Assembly (NCBI RefSeq): GCF_016056375.1
Contig: NZ_JAEDAE010000016.1
Coordinates: 1 to 42,454, forward strand
Direction of reading: 5' to 3'
From: Hymenobacter negativus
Lineage (GTDB): Bacteria > Bacteroidota > Bacteroidia > Cytophagales > Hymenobacteraceae
DNA: 42,454 bases
Shown here: piece by piece, positions 1 to 6,497 of the stretch
Position numbering within the stretch: the stretch's first letter is position 1
How the letters are laid out: the number at the start of each line of letters is the position of its first letter
Position numbers and translations under genes: made by a program
The notes under the pieces: generated by a model
What the model saw: the letters and a program-made list of their open reading frames with translations, nothing else
What the model was told of the DNA's origin: nothing
Database searches by the model: none

Positions 1-99
1 AAGAGGAAAAGACAGAAGAGCGAGGAGGAGGCCGGGGGATACAAGGATCTATCGGCGCGCCAACAATCCATCAATCCGCCAGCCCACCACTCCACCAAA

Positions 100-381
100 T
101 CAAACGACGTCGGCCGAGATGCCGCGGTCGTGAATGGCGGTACAAAGGGGCTCCAGCTCCTCGTAAGTACCGATTTTGACGGCGCACTTGCCCTTGTAAT
201 GGATGAGCAGGGTGCACTGCTCGGCCTGCTCGGGCTGGTGGCCACACACATCCATCAGGGTTTTGATGACGTGGTCGAAGGTGTTGACGTCGTCGTTGTA
301 CACCACCAGGTTGCGCAGCTCCACGGCTTCTTCGAGCAGTAGAACGTCTTCTTCGTAATCAATTTGCGGACGGGTATTCAT
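100..381 (-). CDS. clpS: ATP-dependent Clp protease adaptor ClpS
   Basis: Cytoplasmic adaptor that binds proteins with destabilising N-terminal residues and hands them to the ClpA-type unfoldase of the Clp protease (family knowledge). The 93-residue product has the usual ClpS length. Seen directly: the conserved Asn-Asp-Asp triplet at residues 29-31 (VVYNDDVNTFDHV), which forms part of the N-degron pocket, and the conserved His at residue 61 in LIHYKGK. The N-terminal 25 residues are an acidic extension, as is common in the family. The ATG at 381 is the only sensible start and lies only 4 bases from a good TAnnTTTG box, so the mRNA may be leaderless. It is divergent from the gene at 557. Confidence 0.95.
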   Translation of the reverse strand: MNTRPQIDYEEDVLLLEEAVELRNLVVYNDDVNTFDHVIKTLMDVCGHQPEQAEQCTLLIHYKGKCAVKIGTYEELEPLCTAIHDRGISADVV

Positions 382-385
382 AGGG

Positions 386-393
386 CAAATTTA
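386..393 (-). promoter_or_regulatory. -7 element upstream of clpS
   Basis: On the minus strand the sequence reads TAAATTTG, an exact match to the Bacteroidota -7 consensus TAnnTTTG. It ends four bases before the clpS ATG, so the expected transcription start falls on or next to the start codon. No TTG -33 element is visible at 19-21 bases, so this rests on the -7 box alone. Confidence 0.5.
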
Positions 394-556
394 CGCAGGA
401 AAGCCCGCGTGAGGCAGCCAGTAATAACCCCAAATCCGTCTTATTCGTTTCGTCGGTTCCTGAAGATTTATCCCGCGTCCCGCCGTTTTGAGCCGTAGTT
501 TTCGGTTTCGGTGCATCAGATTTCGCCGGCCCGCCCATTTTCCGCTCTCGCTTGCC

Positions 557-1114
557 ATGCCCGTTCCCTCCGCCGATTTCAAAAAAGCCATCAAGCGCCT
601 CACCGAGCCCGAAAAGGAAGCCCTGCTGCTGCGCGCCGTGCGCCGCGACGCCGAGCTCTACGAAACCTTCCGCTTCGAGCTGCTGGCCGACGTGACCCTG
701 GGCCAGATTCAGGAAGAAACCGCCGACCGCATCCACGAGCTATTTGCCGTGGCCGTGACCGGCCGCCTGCTCAACCGCAGCCTCGTGAAGGCCGTGCGGG
801 CCGGCGTGCAGGAGGCCGCCCGGGCCCGCCGCATCACCAAAAACAAGCAGCTCGAAATCGACTTGCTGCTTTACATCCTGCGCCAGTGCATTGATAATTA
901 CTCGGGCCAGTTCGACAGCGTGTGGGACGGTTTCTACAACGCCACCGCCCGCCTGGCCGCCCGCCTGCCGGCCCTGATTCTCAAAAGCCTGCACGAAGAC
1001 CTGTGGGTAGAATACCAGTCGGAACTGGACGACGTGCTGCGCGAGCTGCACAGCCGCAAAAAGAGCCACAACCTGAAATTCGAGCTGCCCCGAAAATTTG
1101 AAATTCCGGCCTAG
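557..1114 (+). CDS. Hypothetical helical cytoplasmic protein
   Basis: I do not recognise a family. The 185-residue product is rich in Leu, Ala, Arg and Glu, without signal peptide, membrane segment or Cys, and reads as almost wholly alpha-helical. The N-terminus (FKKAIKRLTEPEKEALLLRAVRRD) and the middle (ITKNKQLEIDLLLYILRQ) are charged amphipathic helices; the C-terminus is basic (SRKKSHNLKFELPRKFE). The frame is open upstream to 488, but those 23 residues are Arg/Phe-rich and unlike the rest, so the ATG at 557 is preferred. It is divergent from clpS and is followed 33 bases later by a lipoprotein gene on the same strand. A DNA-, RNA- or protein-binding helical protein is possible but not shown. 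Confidence 0.75.
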   Translation: MPVPSADFKKAIKRLTEPEKEALLLRAVRRDAELYETFRFELLADVTLGQIQEETADRIHELFAVAVTGRLLNRSLVKAVRAGVQEAARARRITKNKQLEIDLLLYILRQCIDNYSGQFDSVWDGFYNATARLAARLPALILKSLHEDLWVEYQSELDDVLRELHSRKKSHNLKFELPRKFEIPA

Positions 1115-1119
1115 ATTTG
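1112..1119 (+). promoter_or_regulatory. -7 element overlapping a stop codon
   Basis: TAGATTTG matches TAnnTTTG exactly, and its first three bases are the TAG stop of the 557-1114 gene. It lies 28 bases upstream of the lipoprotein ATG at 1148, a fitting distance for a dedicated promoter. No TTG at the expected -33 spacing is seen, so the call is tentative. Confidence 0.4.
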
Positions 1120-1147
1120 TGGGTAATTGTCTACTCCAAATCAACAT

Positions 1148-1840
1148 ATGAACCGTCGTTTTACTCATCTTCTAGCCACCGGCTGGCTGGCTTTCACCAC
1201 CGGCTGCGCCGGTTCCTACAGCCTCATCCGGCCCAAAAGCATCAACACCTACACTCCGTCGGCCTCCACCGGCCCGGTCGCCCTCGACTACCAGTTTGAT
1301 GCCCTGCGCCTCACCCATCGCAACAAGAAGTACGTTAAGAAGGAGAATAAAATGGGCTACCGCGTGGTAGCCGTGCGCGTCACCAACAACTGGGACCGGG
1401 AAGTAAACTTCACCCGCGACCTGAACCTGCTCTACGGCGAGCGGCCCGTGGGCATTGTTCCTTCGGCCATCGCCGCCCACGACCTGCGCCAGGGCGTGGC
1501 CATCTACCTGCTATATGTGCTACTGAACGTTCAGGTGGGCGGCACCACCGACCCGCGCACCGGCAACACCGTGGGCGGCACCTTCCTGCCCACCGGCCCG
1601 TTCATTGCGGGCGGCAACATGCTGGTGGCCAGCGGCGGTAACACCAACCTACGCAAGGAATTCGCAGCCTACGACCTCACCAACCGCATCATAAAGCCCG
1701 GCGAAACCGTGTACGGCATCCTCAGCCTGCGCGAAACAGCCGTAGCGCCCCTGCGACTGGAGCCCCGCGCTGGCACAGTTCAGCCCGGCCTGCCAGCCCC
1801 TGCACCCGCCGGCGCCATGCCAGGCACCGCTCCGCGCTAA
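1148..1840 (+). CDS. Hypothetical outer-membrane lipoprotein
   Basis: Probable lipoprotein of 230 residues. Residues 1-20 form a lipoprotein signal (basic MNRR, hydrophobic stretch, lipobox TTGC with lipidated Cys20). The mature part has beta-rich segments (MGYRVVAVRVTNNWDREVNF, ending TRDLNLLYG), a hydrophobic helix near residues 115-130 (GVAIYLLYVLLNVQVGG) and a Pro/Ala-rich tail. I do not recognise a family; the mid-region resembles the general layout of small immunoglobulin-like or envelope lipoproteins of Bacteroidota, but no function can be given. The ATG at 1148 was chosen over the in-frame codon at 1127 because it starts the signal peptide cleanly. The gene ends before a strong bidirectional terminator and converges on yceI. 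Confidence 0.75.
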   Translation: MNRRFTHLLATGWLAFTTGCAGSYSLIRPKSINTYTPSASTGPVALDYQFDALRLTHRNKKYVKKENKMGYRVVAVRVTNNWDREVNFTRDLNLLYGERPVGIVPSAIAAHDLRQGVAIYLLYVLLNVQVGGTTDPRTGNTVGGTFLPTGPFIAGGNMLVASGGNTNLRKEFAAYDLTNRIIKPGETVYGILSLRETAVAPLRLEPRAGTVQPGLPAPAPAGAMPGTAPR

Positions 1841-1867
1841 GCAGTTCTCATTAAAAACAAAAGGCAC

Positions 1868-1904
1868 AAAAAAAGGCCCCGCTGCTAGCAGCGGGGCCTT
1901 TTTT
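1868..1904. terminator. Bidirectional intrinsic terminator
   Basis: A perfect GC-rich palindrome at 1875-1898 (12-bp arms GGCCCCGCTGCT / AGCAGCGGGGCC, so effectively a 10-bp stem with a 4-base loop) is flanked by A7 on the left and T6 on the right. It therefore terminates on both strands and separates the convergent lipoprotein and yceI genes. Confidence 0.9.
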
Positions 1905-1933
1905 ATGGGTAACAACGGCGGGTTTTACCGCAA

Positions 1934-2569
1934 TTAGGCTTTCTTGGCGATTACGTTGAAAGTCAGGTCGAACGTGTCGTAGATGGCTTTGTCGCCGATG
2001 CTCTCGAAGAACGACTTCGAGCCGTACTTCAGGCCGAACTTGGTGCGGTCGATGGTCACCTTGCCGCTGGCGGCGGCCACGCCGTCTTTCACGCCGGCTT
2101 TGGCGGGGAAGCTGATGCGCTGCGTCACGCCCTTGATGGTCAGGTCGCCGGCGATGGTCACGTTATCGGCATTAGCGGCGGCACCTTTGATGGGCGTTAC
2201 ACTGGCAATTTTAAAGGTCGAAGTGGGGTACGTAGCCACGCCGAAAAAGTCGTCGCTGCTCATGTGGCCCACAAATTTGCCATGGCTTTCGGCGTCTTTG
2301 ATGTCGGTGGCTTTCATCGACTTCATGTCCACGGTCACGGTGCCGCCCACGATGGAATTGCCTTTCACGAGCAATTCGCCGTCGGAAAACTGCATGGTGC
2401 CCATGTGGCCGTGGGTCACGGCTTTGCCTTCCCAACCCAGGGTGCTCAGCTGCGGCTGCAGCTTGTAAGCGGGGGCGGGTGCTGCGGTGGCTACTTTAGG
2501 AGCCGAAGCAGCGGAGGTTGCGCCGATGGTGGCAACAGCAAACAGAGCGGGCAAAAGAAATTTTTTCAT
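1934..2569 (-). CDS. YceI family lipocalin-like protein
   Basis: Secreted or periplasmic member of the YceI family, whose beta-barrel binds isoprenoid-type lipids in characterised members; the exact ligand here is unknown. The 211-residue product has a signal peptide (residues 1-22, MKKFLLPALFAVATIGATSAASA). The body carries typical YceI stretches: a first strand with LGWEGKAVTHGHMGTM, the middle DMKSMKATDIKDAESHGKFVGHMSSDDFF, then TSTFKIASV, GDLTIKGVTQRISFPA and the C-terminal DRTKFGLKYG. It lies 75 bases downstream of marR on the same strand and is probably co-transcribed with it. The MarR-YceI pairing is common in Bacteroidota, suggesting control by a small hydrophobic or stress signal sensed by the MarR protein. 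Confidence 0.93.
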   Translation of the reverse strand: MKKFLLPALFAVATIGATSAASAPKVATAAPAPAYKLQPQLSTLGWEGKAVTHGHMGTMQFSDGELLVKGNSIVGGTVTVDMKSMKATDIKDAESHGKFVGHMSSDDFFGVATYPTSTFKIASVTPIKGAAANADNVTIAGDLTIKGVTQRISFPAKAGVKDGVAAASGKVTIDRTKFGLKYGSKSFFESIGDKAIYDTFDLTFNVIAKKA

Positions 2570-2644
2570 TTGAAGAAAAAAGTTAAAAAAAGGGAAGTAT
2601 CAGATAAGCGGTGGCGGGGCAGCCACTAAAAAACGTGCCAATGC

Positions 2645-3130
2645 CTACTCGCAGGAAGGCAGGTCGGGGGTTGCCCCGTCTTCGGTTCGAATTTTATCGA
2701 GCAGGAGGTTAAGCTGGCGGGCTTCTTCGAGGCTGAGAAAGCGCGTGCCATTCTTTTCCATCACGCCGGAGTCCTCTATGCTCTTCAGCAACTCCAGGCC
2801 GGCCGGGGTGATGCGGATGTCCACGGCGCGGCGGTTGGCCGGGCATATGGTGCGGGTCACGAGCTTTTTTTCCTCCAGGCGGTCCACGATGCGGGAAGCG
2901 TTGCTGGTTTTGTCCAGCATCCGGTCGATGAGCAGCGCCACGGTAGCCGGCAGCGGGTGCTGCCCCCGCAGAATGCGCAGGATGTTGAATTGCGGCAGCG
3001 TCAGGCCGAACTCTTTAAAGGCAGTGGCCTGGCGCAGCTGCAACCAGCCGGACGTGTAGGTCAGGTTGATGATGGCCTTCTGGTGCTCGTCGCGGAAAGT
3101 GGGCTGTTTGATTTCGTCTTCGATGCGCAT
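2645..3130 (-). CDS. MarR family transcriptional regulator
   Basis: Winged helix-turn-helix dimeric repressor of 161 residues, a normal MarR length. Visible elements are the N-terminal dimerisation helix (DEHQKAIINLTYTSGWLQLRQ), the recognition region (LTLPQFNILRILRG, then MLDKTSNASRIVDRLEEKKLV) and the wing (RTICPANRRAVDIRITPAGLELL). The frame opens at 3181, but the ATG at 3130 is chosen because the upstream part would run through the promoter and operator. A perfect inverted repeat lies between the -33 and -7 elements of its own promoter, which predicts autorepression of the marR-yceI operon. The single Cys in the wing region (TICPANRR) could in principle sense oxidants, but that is only a guess. 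Confidence 0.93.
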   Translation of the reverse strand: MRIEDEIKQPTFRDEHQKAIINLTYTSGWLQLRQATAFKEFGLTLPQFNILRILRGQHPLPATVALLIDRMLDKTSNASRIVDRLEEKKLVTRTICPANRRAVDIRITPAGLELLKSIEDSGVMEKNGTRFLSLEEARQLNLLLDKIRTEDGATPDLPSCE

Positions 3131-3151
3131 GGTAGGCAGTGGAATCGGATG

Positions 3152-3183
3152 CAAATATAATGTACATACATTTAATGTCACAA
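3152..3183 (-). promoter_or_regulatory. Promoter of marR-yceI (TTG-N21-TATATTTG)
   Basis: Reading the minus strand, TTG at 3183-3181 is followed after 21 bases by TATATTTG at 3159-3152. This fits the Bacteroidota housekeeping promoter (TTG about 19-23 bases before TAnnTTTG). The -7 box ends 21 bases before the marR ATG. The same spacing of 21 is found in the tRNA-Leu promoter at 12798-12829. Confidence 0.75.
3159..3172. promoter_or_regulatory. Predicted MarR operator
   Basis: AATGTA-CA-TACATT is a perfect 6-2-6 inverted repeat. It lies between the -33 and -7 elements of the marR promoter and shares one base with the -7 box, the ideal place for a repressor. AT-rich palindromes of this size are typical MarR-family sites. 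That this MarR binds it is inferred from position. Confidence 0.65.
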
Positions 3184-3286
3184 CATCGTTCCAACTTATT
3201 TTAAAAAGTTTTGCCTTCCTCCTCCCCTGCCCTACCGCTCCGGCTTAAAATCCGTATCCCTGCAGGTTCACCATTTCTTTATTGCC

Positions 3287-3862
3287 ATGAATCGTTTCTT
3301 CCTGCTCGTATTCGCAGCCGGCTGCCTGGCCACAACGCCGCGTCTGGCGTCGGCTCAGGCCGGAGGCTTTCCGGTGCAAACTACCAGCCGCACCCAGTTT
3401 GTGATGACCAACGGCGAAGTGGTGCGCCGCGAAGGCACCCAGACCACGCCCCTCACCCAAAACGTGAAGCTGCCCAGCGGCGTGAAAATCAACTACAAAA
3501 GCGGCATCGTGGAAATGCCCGCCGATAAGGTGAGCCCCCAGGGCAAGAAAATTACCCTGCACGAAGGCGACTACGTGAAGCCCGACGGCGGCGTAGTATT
3601 CGCCACGCCTGCCAGTGCCGCCGCGGCCCGGGGAGAGGGCACGCCGCCCACCACGCCCCCCGGCACCAAATTCGAGCCCTACGTGCAGCATGGTCCCGGC
3701 TTCTCCGACCCCGCCATGCAGATTTCGCTGCTCAACAAAAAGATTGAGCTGCTCAATCAAAAAATCCAGGTGCTCAGCCAGGGCCAATCCACCACGCCCA
3801 ACACCAAAGCCATCGACGACCAGCTCACGCAGCTGGATGCGCAATTGAACGGACCGAAGTAG
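3287..3862 (+). CDS. Secreted DUF6799-like protein with C-terminal coiled coil
   Basis: Exported protein of 191 residues, function unknown. Residues 1-24 are a signal peptide ending ASAQA. Residues about 36-105 form a repeated beta-hairpin pattern (FVMTNGEVVRREGTQTTPL, NVKLPSGVKINYKSGIVEM, then ITLHEGDYVKPDGGVVF) that matches, from memory, the DUF6799 type of domain common in Hymenobacter. The same domain appears in the fusion protein at 5093. A Pro/Thr linker follows, then a Leu/Ile heptad stretch (ISLLNKKIELLNQKIQVLSQ) that should form a coiled coil. It converges on the epimerase gene with 18 bases between the two stops. A role in envelope protein assembly is conceivable only because of the coiled coil. 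Confidence 0.75.
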   Translation: MNRFFLLVFAAGCLATTPRLASAQAGGFPVQTTSRTQFVMTNGEVVRREGTQTTPLTQNVKLPSGVKINYKSGIVEMPADKVSPQGKKITLHEGDYVKPDGGVVFATPASAAAARGEGTPPTTPPGTKFEPYVQHGPGFSDPAMQISLLNKKIELLNQKIQVLSQGQSTTPNTKAIDDQLTQLDAQLNGPK

Positions 3863-3880
3863 CAATGGAACAGGCCGGCG

Positions 3881-4885
3881 CTACGCCCGCCGCAGCAGCC
3901 CGGCCTGTTCCTGCACCAAGCCAAACGGCTCATCCTTCACAATCAGGAAGCCGTCCAGGTCCAGTACGTCGGCTAGGGCGCTGATTTCGAGGGCGGCCGC
4001 GATGCCCACGCTGGTTTCCACCATGCAGCCCAGCATGGGCAGCAGGCCGTGGGCGCGAGTGCGGCGCAGCAGGTCGATGCCGCGCCGGAAGCCGCCGGCC
4101 TTCATCAGCTTCACGTTCACGCCATTGAATTGCTGGGCAATTTCGGCAAAGTCGGCCGCGTCAGTCACCGACTCATCGGCGATGAGCGGTACGCTGCTGC
4201 GGGGGCACAGGTAGCGGTAGTCATCGGCCAGGGCGGCGGGCAGGGGCTGCTCCAGCAGCTTTACATGCAGGCCGGGCACAGCGGCAGAGATTTCCTGGAA
4301 GCGCAGCACGCTGTCGGCATCGGGCCAGGCTTCGTTGCCGTCCACCAGCAGGGCGTGGCCGGGCAGGGCGCGGGCCACCTCACGCAGCAAGTCGAGGCCG
4401 CCGGCTTGGTTCACCTTAATTTTTAATAGTTGAAAGCGGGCGGCATCCTGCTCGCGCAGAAAGCCGGCTACTGCGCCCGGCTCCATGATGGGCAGCGAAA
4501 ACGCCGTGGGCACTGCGGCGGCGGGCGGCGGCACGCCCAGCCATTGCCACACCGGCTGCCCGGCGCAGGCGGCCAGCCATTGCACCAGCGCCGACTCGAG
4601 GGCAAAGCTCAGAGCATGAGCTACGGGGTAAGCCGCCAGCAAATCATCAAGTTCCGCCAGGGACGTGACTTCGGCCAAGCCATTGGCCAGCAGGTCGGCA
4701 AATTGTTGCTGGAGCAACTCGGGCGACTCTCCGTAGCGGACATTGGGCGCGGCCTCGCCGGTACCCTGATGGCCGTGGCCGGCTACGCACAGCACCAGAT
4801 TGGTTTTGGTGGCCGAGGCATTTCGGGAGATTTTCCATACGTAGCGCAGCGGCAGCAGATGCGAAGTAAGGGTCCAGATAGGCAT
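3881..4885 (-). CDS. Dipeptide (L-Ala-D/L-Glu type) epimerase
   Basis: Enolase-superfamily enzyme of the muconate-lactonising subgroup, 334 residues. Catalytic features are all visible: the KxK pair in LLKIKVN (Lys155, Lys157), metal ligands Asp182 (LLVDGNEAW), Glu212 (LEQPLP) and Asp237 (IADES), and the opposing Lys262 in VKLMKAGG. The pattern fits L-Ala-D/L-Glu epimerases, which in Bacteroidota help recycle murein peptides by epimerising the D-Glu residue; other dipeptide specificities are possible. The ATG at 4885 is chosen because the longer frame to 4942 adds residues unlike the family N-terminus (PIWTLTSHLLPLRYVWKIS). No peptidase gene is adjacent, so the pathway role is inferred from family alone. 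Confidence 0.88.
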   Translation of the reverse strand: MPIWTLTSHLLPLRYVWKISRNASATKTNLVLCVAGHGHQGTGEAAPNVRYGESPELLQQQFADLLANGLAEVTSLAELDDLLAAYPVAHALSFALESALVQWLAACAGQPVWQWLGVPPPAAAVPTAFSLPIMEPGAVAGFLREQDAARFQLLKIKVNQAGGLDLLREVARALPGHALLVDGNEAWPDADSVLRFQEISAAVPGLHVKLLEQPLPAALADDYRYLCPRSSVPLIADESVTDAADFAEIAQQFNGVNVKLMKAGGFRRGIDLLRRTRAHGLLPMLGCMVETSVGIAAALEISALADVLDLDGFLIVKDEPFGLVQEQAGLLRRA

Positions 4886-4957
4886 GAAGGTAGTAACGGA
4901 ATACCCAGGAAATCGGCTCAAAACGAAGCCGGAAGTAAGCAAGTGCTAACGGCATCC

Positions 4958-4970
4958 AAATATTTTTGGC
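4958..4970. promoter_or_regulatory. Possible divergent promoter core
   Basis: The near-palindrome CCAAATATTTTTGG contains TATTTTTG (4961-4968), an exact TAnnTTTG match on the plus strand towards the gene at 5093. It also contains the one-mismatch box AATATTTG on the minus strand, about 70 bases upstream of the epimerase ATG. It could serve one or both divergent genes; no matching -33 TTG is clear, and the distance to 5093 is long (about 125 bases). Confidence 0.35.
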
Positions 4971-5092
4971 CATTCAGCGTGATTTTGGAGCTATTGAACT
5001 AAAAAATATCGGGAGGATAGAGAAATATGCAGAGCTTTGCTATGTCATAATTCTTCGCAATTATATCCTAACCCCACCCATCATCCGCTTTT

Positions 5093-6337
5093 ATGCAAAA
5101 AACCCTACTTACTTCTTTTCTGCTTGGCGCTCTGTTGTTTGCTTCGCCGTTTCAACACGTCTGGGCACAAGTCGAGGCCACCAAAGCCACTAGCTCCATT
5201 CCGTGGTTTGCAGTAAAAAACAGCGCCATGGTGGTGCAAACCGGCGATAAAGTAAAGCCGCTGAGCAAAGATGTAACGCTGCCGAATGGAATTCGGGTCG
5301 AGCACCTCACCCGTTCCGTGGTGCTCACCAACGGTACCCGCGTAAAGCTCAAAGAAGGCGATATGCTGAGCCTGAACGGGGAATTCATCCAAAAAAACAC
5401 CACGCCGGAGCCGGAAGTAGCAGCTGCTCCGGCCGCCGCCACCCTTTCGGCGTCGGCAGCACCGGCGGCACCGGCGCCCGCTTCTGTTCCGGCTCCAGCC
5501 CCCGTTTCCAATACTGCCCCACCGGTTGCGCCCACTTTCACCTACCGCCCCACCGCGCCCGTCGATGGCAAGCTGAAAGGCGTGGTAGAGCTGGGCGCCA
5601 GCGGCTTCAACCTATTCATTGTTCGGGTCGACAATCAGCACAACTGGAAGCTCGAAAAATCAGAGTTCGGCAACAGCCTGGTAATGGAAAACATGGCCAC
5701 CGAGGAGGATGTGCGCAACGGGCTGAAAACCTACATCGGCAAAATGCTCGATTTTGGGGTGTCCGGACGCGATATCCATTTCGTGGTGAGTTCCGGCGCG
5801 GCCATGTCAGATGTGACGCGCCACATCGTGAGGTCGCTGGAGGCGCTCAAGTACGTGGTGACCACCGTGACGCCGGAGCGTGAGGGTGTCCTGGGCCTTA
5901 AAGCCGCCCTGCCAACGTCGTTCGCCGATAAAGCCTTTGTGCTCGACATGGGCTCGGCCAACAGCAAAATTGCGTGGCTGGCGGGCGGCCAGCCCCACGT
6001 AGAGGACACCTACGGCTCGAAATATTACGAAAAAGACATCTCCGACGCCGCGGCCATTGCCGACGTGAAGGCCAAGGCCGAAAAGGTGCCTGCCAGGCTG
6101 CGCAGCACCTGCTTCGTTATCGGTGGCGTACCCTACGAGCTGGCCAAAACCGGCCGCCAGGGTCAGGAGCCCTACACCGTGCTGAAAGCCGCCGATGCTT
6201 ATTCGCAGTTGTCCGGGGCTAAAATCAAATCGGGCCTGAACATCTACCAGGCCGTGGCCAGCGCCACCGGCTGCCAGCAGTTCGTGTTCGGCTATGACCC
6301 CAATTTCACCATCGGCTACCTGCTCTCGCTGCCATAG
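5093..6337 (+). CDS. Exported DUF6799 + Ppx/GppA-like fusion protein
   Basis: A 414-residue exported protein with three parts. Residues 1-25 are a signal peptide (ending HVWAQ); about 38-101 form a DUF6799-like hairpin domain (MVVQTGDKVKPLSKDVTLPN, then LTNGTRVKLKEGDMLSLNG); about 102-158 are an Ala/Pro-rich linker. Residues 160-414 resemble the Ppx/GppA phosphatase branch of the actin/Hsp70 fold: phosphate-1-like GVVELGASGFNLFIV (Glu in place of the usual Asp), SSGA, the catalytic-Glu region TPEREGVLGL, phosphate-2-like FVLDMGSANSKIAWL and the Gly-rich VIGGVPYELA. The last 255 residues are roughly two-thirds identical to the protein at 17927, which has a membrane anchor instead of signal plus DUF6799. 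Enzymatic activity, and on what substrate outside the cytoplasm, is unknown. Confidence 0.7.
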   Translation: MQKTLLTSFLLGALLFASPFQHVWAQVEATKATSSIPWFAVKNSAMVVQTGDKVKPLSKDVTLPNGIRVEHLTRSVVLTNGTRVKLKEGDMLSLNGEFIQKNTTPEPEVAAAPAAATLSASAAPAAPAPASVPAPAPVSNTAPPVAPTFTYRPTAPVDGKLKGVVELGASGFNLFIVRVDNQHNWKLEKSEFGNSLVMENMATEEDVRNGLKTYIGKMLDFGVSGRDIHFVVSSGAAMSDVTRHIVRSLEALKYVVTTVTPEREGVLGLKAALPTSFADKAFVLDMGSANSKIAWLAGGQPHVEDTYGSKYYEKDISDAAAIADVKAKAEKVPARLRSTCFVIGGVPYELAKTGRQGQEPYTVLKAADAYSQLSGAKIKSGLNIYQAVASATGCQQFVFGYDPNFTIGYLLSLP

Positions 6338-6361
6338 CCTCACCGAGGTTGACCCGGCTCT

Positions 6362-6398
6362 AAACGCCTCGTGCCGATGGGTACGAGGCGTTTTTTTG
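6362..6398 (+). terminator. Intrinsic terminator
   Basis: An 11-bp stem AAACGCCTCGT / ACGAGGCGTTT (6362-6372 with 6383-6393), loop of 10, runs into a T7 tract at 6391-6397. It lies 25 bases after the stop of the DUF6799/Ppx-like gene and separates it from the transporter gene. Confidence 0.9.
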
Positions 6399-6497
6399 TG
6401 GTCGGCACAAGGGCTTGCTCCGTCTCAGTCGGGTTTGCTGGCGGGATAATGACGTTCTTTGATGCCTCATTCCGTATTCACGGCCTTTTTCAATTGC

